A stretch of 64,000 nt of DNA, from NCBI RefSeq assembly GCF_002218045.2, contig NZ_AP018686.1:496001-560000 (forward strand), read 5' to 3'. This document shows positions 63,878 to 64,000 of this stretch, one piece after another. This stretch comes from Vibrio rumoiensis. Lineage in GTDB: Bacteria > Pseudomonadota > Gammaproteobacteria > Enterobacterales > Vibrionaceae. Below the pieces are notes generated by a model that did not search any database, had not been told where the DNA came from, and worked only from the letters and a program-made list of their open reading frames with translations. How positions within the stretch are numbered: the first letter of the stretch is position 1; each line of letters starts with the position of its first letter. A program made the position numbers and the translations under genes.

Positions 63878-64000
63878 ATGGCTTATCCACACATTGGTAT
63901 TATTGGTGGCGGTATTGCTGGGGCAACGGCAGCATTGCACTTTGCTGACCTTGGGCTTCAAGTGTCTATATTCGAACAGGGACCAAGTTTGGTGGATGGT
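63878..64000 (+). CDS. FAD-dependent oxidoreductase, 3'-partial
   Basis: Only the first 41 residues are in the window: MAYPHIGIIGGGIAGATAALHF then EQGP. The GxGxxG dinucleotide motif with Glu at the end of the second strand (IFEQ) marks an FAD-binding Rossmann domain of the p-hydroxybenzoate hydroxylase/UbiH-like or amine-oxidase-like superfamily. The exact family cannot be told from this length. TAGGAATT precedes the ATG by about 13 bases. Confidence 0.7.
   Translation, partial: MAYPHIGIIGGGIAGATAALHFADLGLQVSIFEQGPSLVDG

Noticed and set aside
1..64000. CRISPR arrays, tRNA or rRNA genes, insertion sequences, integrase or prophage genes
   Set aside because: No regular spaced repeats, no tRNA-like cloverleaf or rRNA sequence, and no transposase or integrase motifs were seen.

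Overview
The window looks like a chromosomal segment of a marine gammaproteobacterium of the family Vibrionaceae, most likely a Vibrio-type species. The evidence is FabV as enoyl-ACP reductase, a SpeG closely resembling the V. cholerae protein, T1SS-143-type repeats, an rbsDACBK-rbsR operon with gammaproteobacterial RbsR palindromes, moderate-to-low GC, and a dispersed ATACCCAAG-type intergenic repeat that I recall from vibrios. The species cannot be fixed from the sequence alone.

Layout. 1-8176: most of a giant Asp-rich secreted repeat protein (T1SS-143 and cadherin/Ig-like modules), entering from the left edge and broken by five single-base shifts. 8.4-18.7 kb: ordinary metabolism (aldo/keto reductase, LysR with a divergent Bcr/CflA efflux pump, D-lactate dehydrogenase, DUF1294 protein, mercaptopyruvate sulfurtransferase, GFA protein, class II fumarase, OmpA-like porin, ROK fructokinase). 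18.8-24.7 kb: AmtB behind a well-spaced sigma-54 promoter with NtrC-like sites, ClcA, a candidate small RNA, YeiR GTPase and the RbgA/YlqF ribosome-assembly GTPase. 24.9-31.1 kb: a self-contained uptake and catabolism cassette (GntR/UTRA regulator, complete ABC importer, cytoplasmic alkaline-phosphatase-superfamily enzyme, HAD phosphatase) with two identical 12-bp operators. 31.4-43.4 kb: universal stress protein, transaldolase, SpeG, a one-piece fructose-type PTS permease, acetyltransferase and S33 peptidase, LplA, a cold-shock protein, a 26-residue ORF, small envelope proteins, AroG. 43.4-52.9 kb: TVP38/SDR pair with a divergent Crp/Fnr regulator, RlmF, and the ribose operon. 53-64 kb: histone-deacetylase-like amidohydrolase coupled to a Nudix hydrolase, a POTRA-less Omp85-type barrel, YgjP-like metallopeptidase, an unusual ABC-ATPase, FabV, TesA divergent from the YbbA-YbbP exporter, and the start of an FAD enzyme.

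A striking technical feature is that at least eight reading-frame breaks (giant protein, DUF1294, fumC, mak) are all one-base losses that are repaired by lengthening a short homopolymer. This argues for consensus errors in the assembly rather than eight independent biological lesions, so the interrupted genes are probably intact in the organism.

The biologically most interesting unit is the GntR/ABC/phosphohydrolase cassette: import of a phosphorus-containing solute, cleavage by a cytoplasmic phosphodiesterase or phosphonohydrolase-like enzyme, then dephosphorylation by a HAD enzyme, under one local repressor. Its substrate is not evident from sequence.
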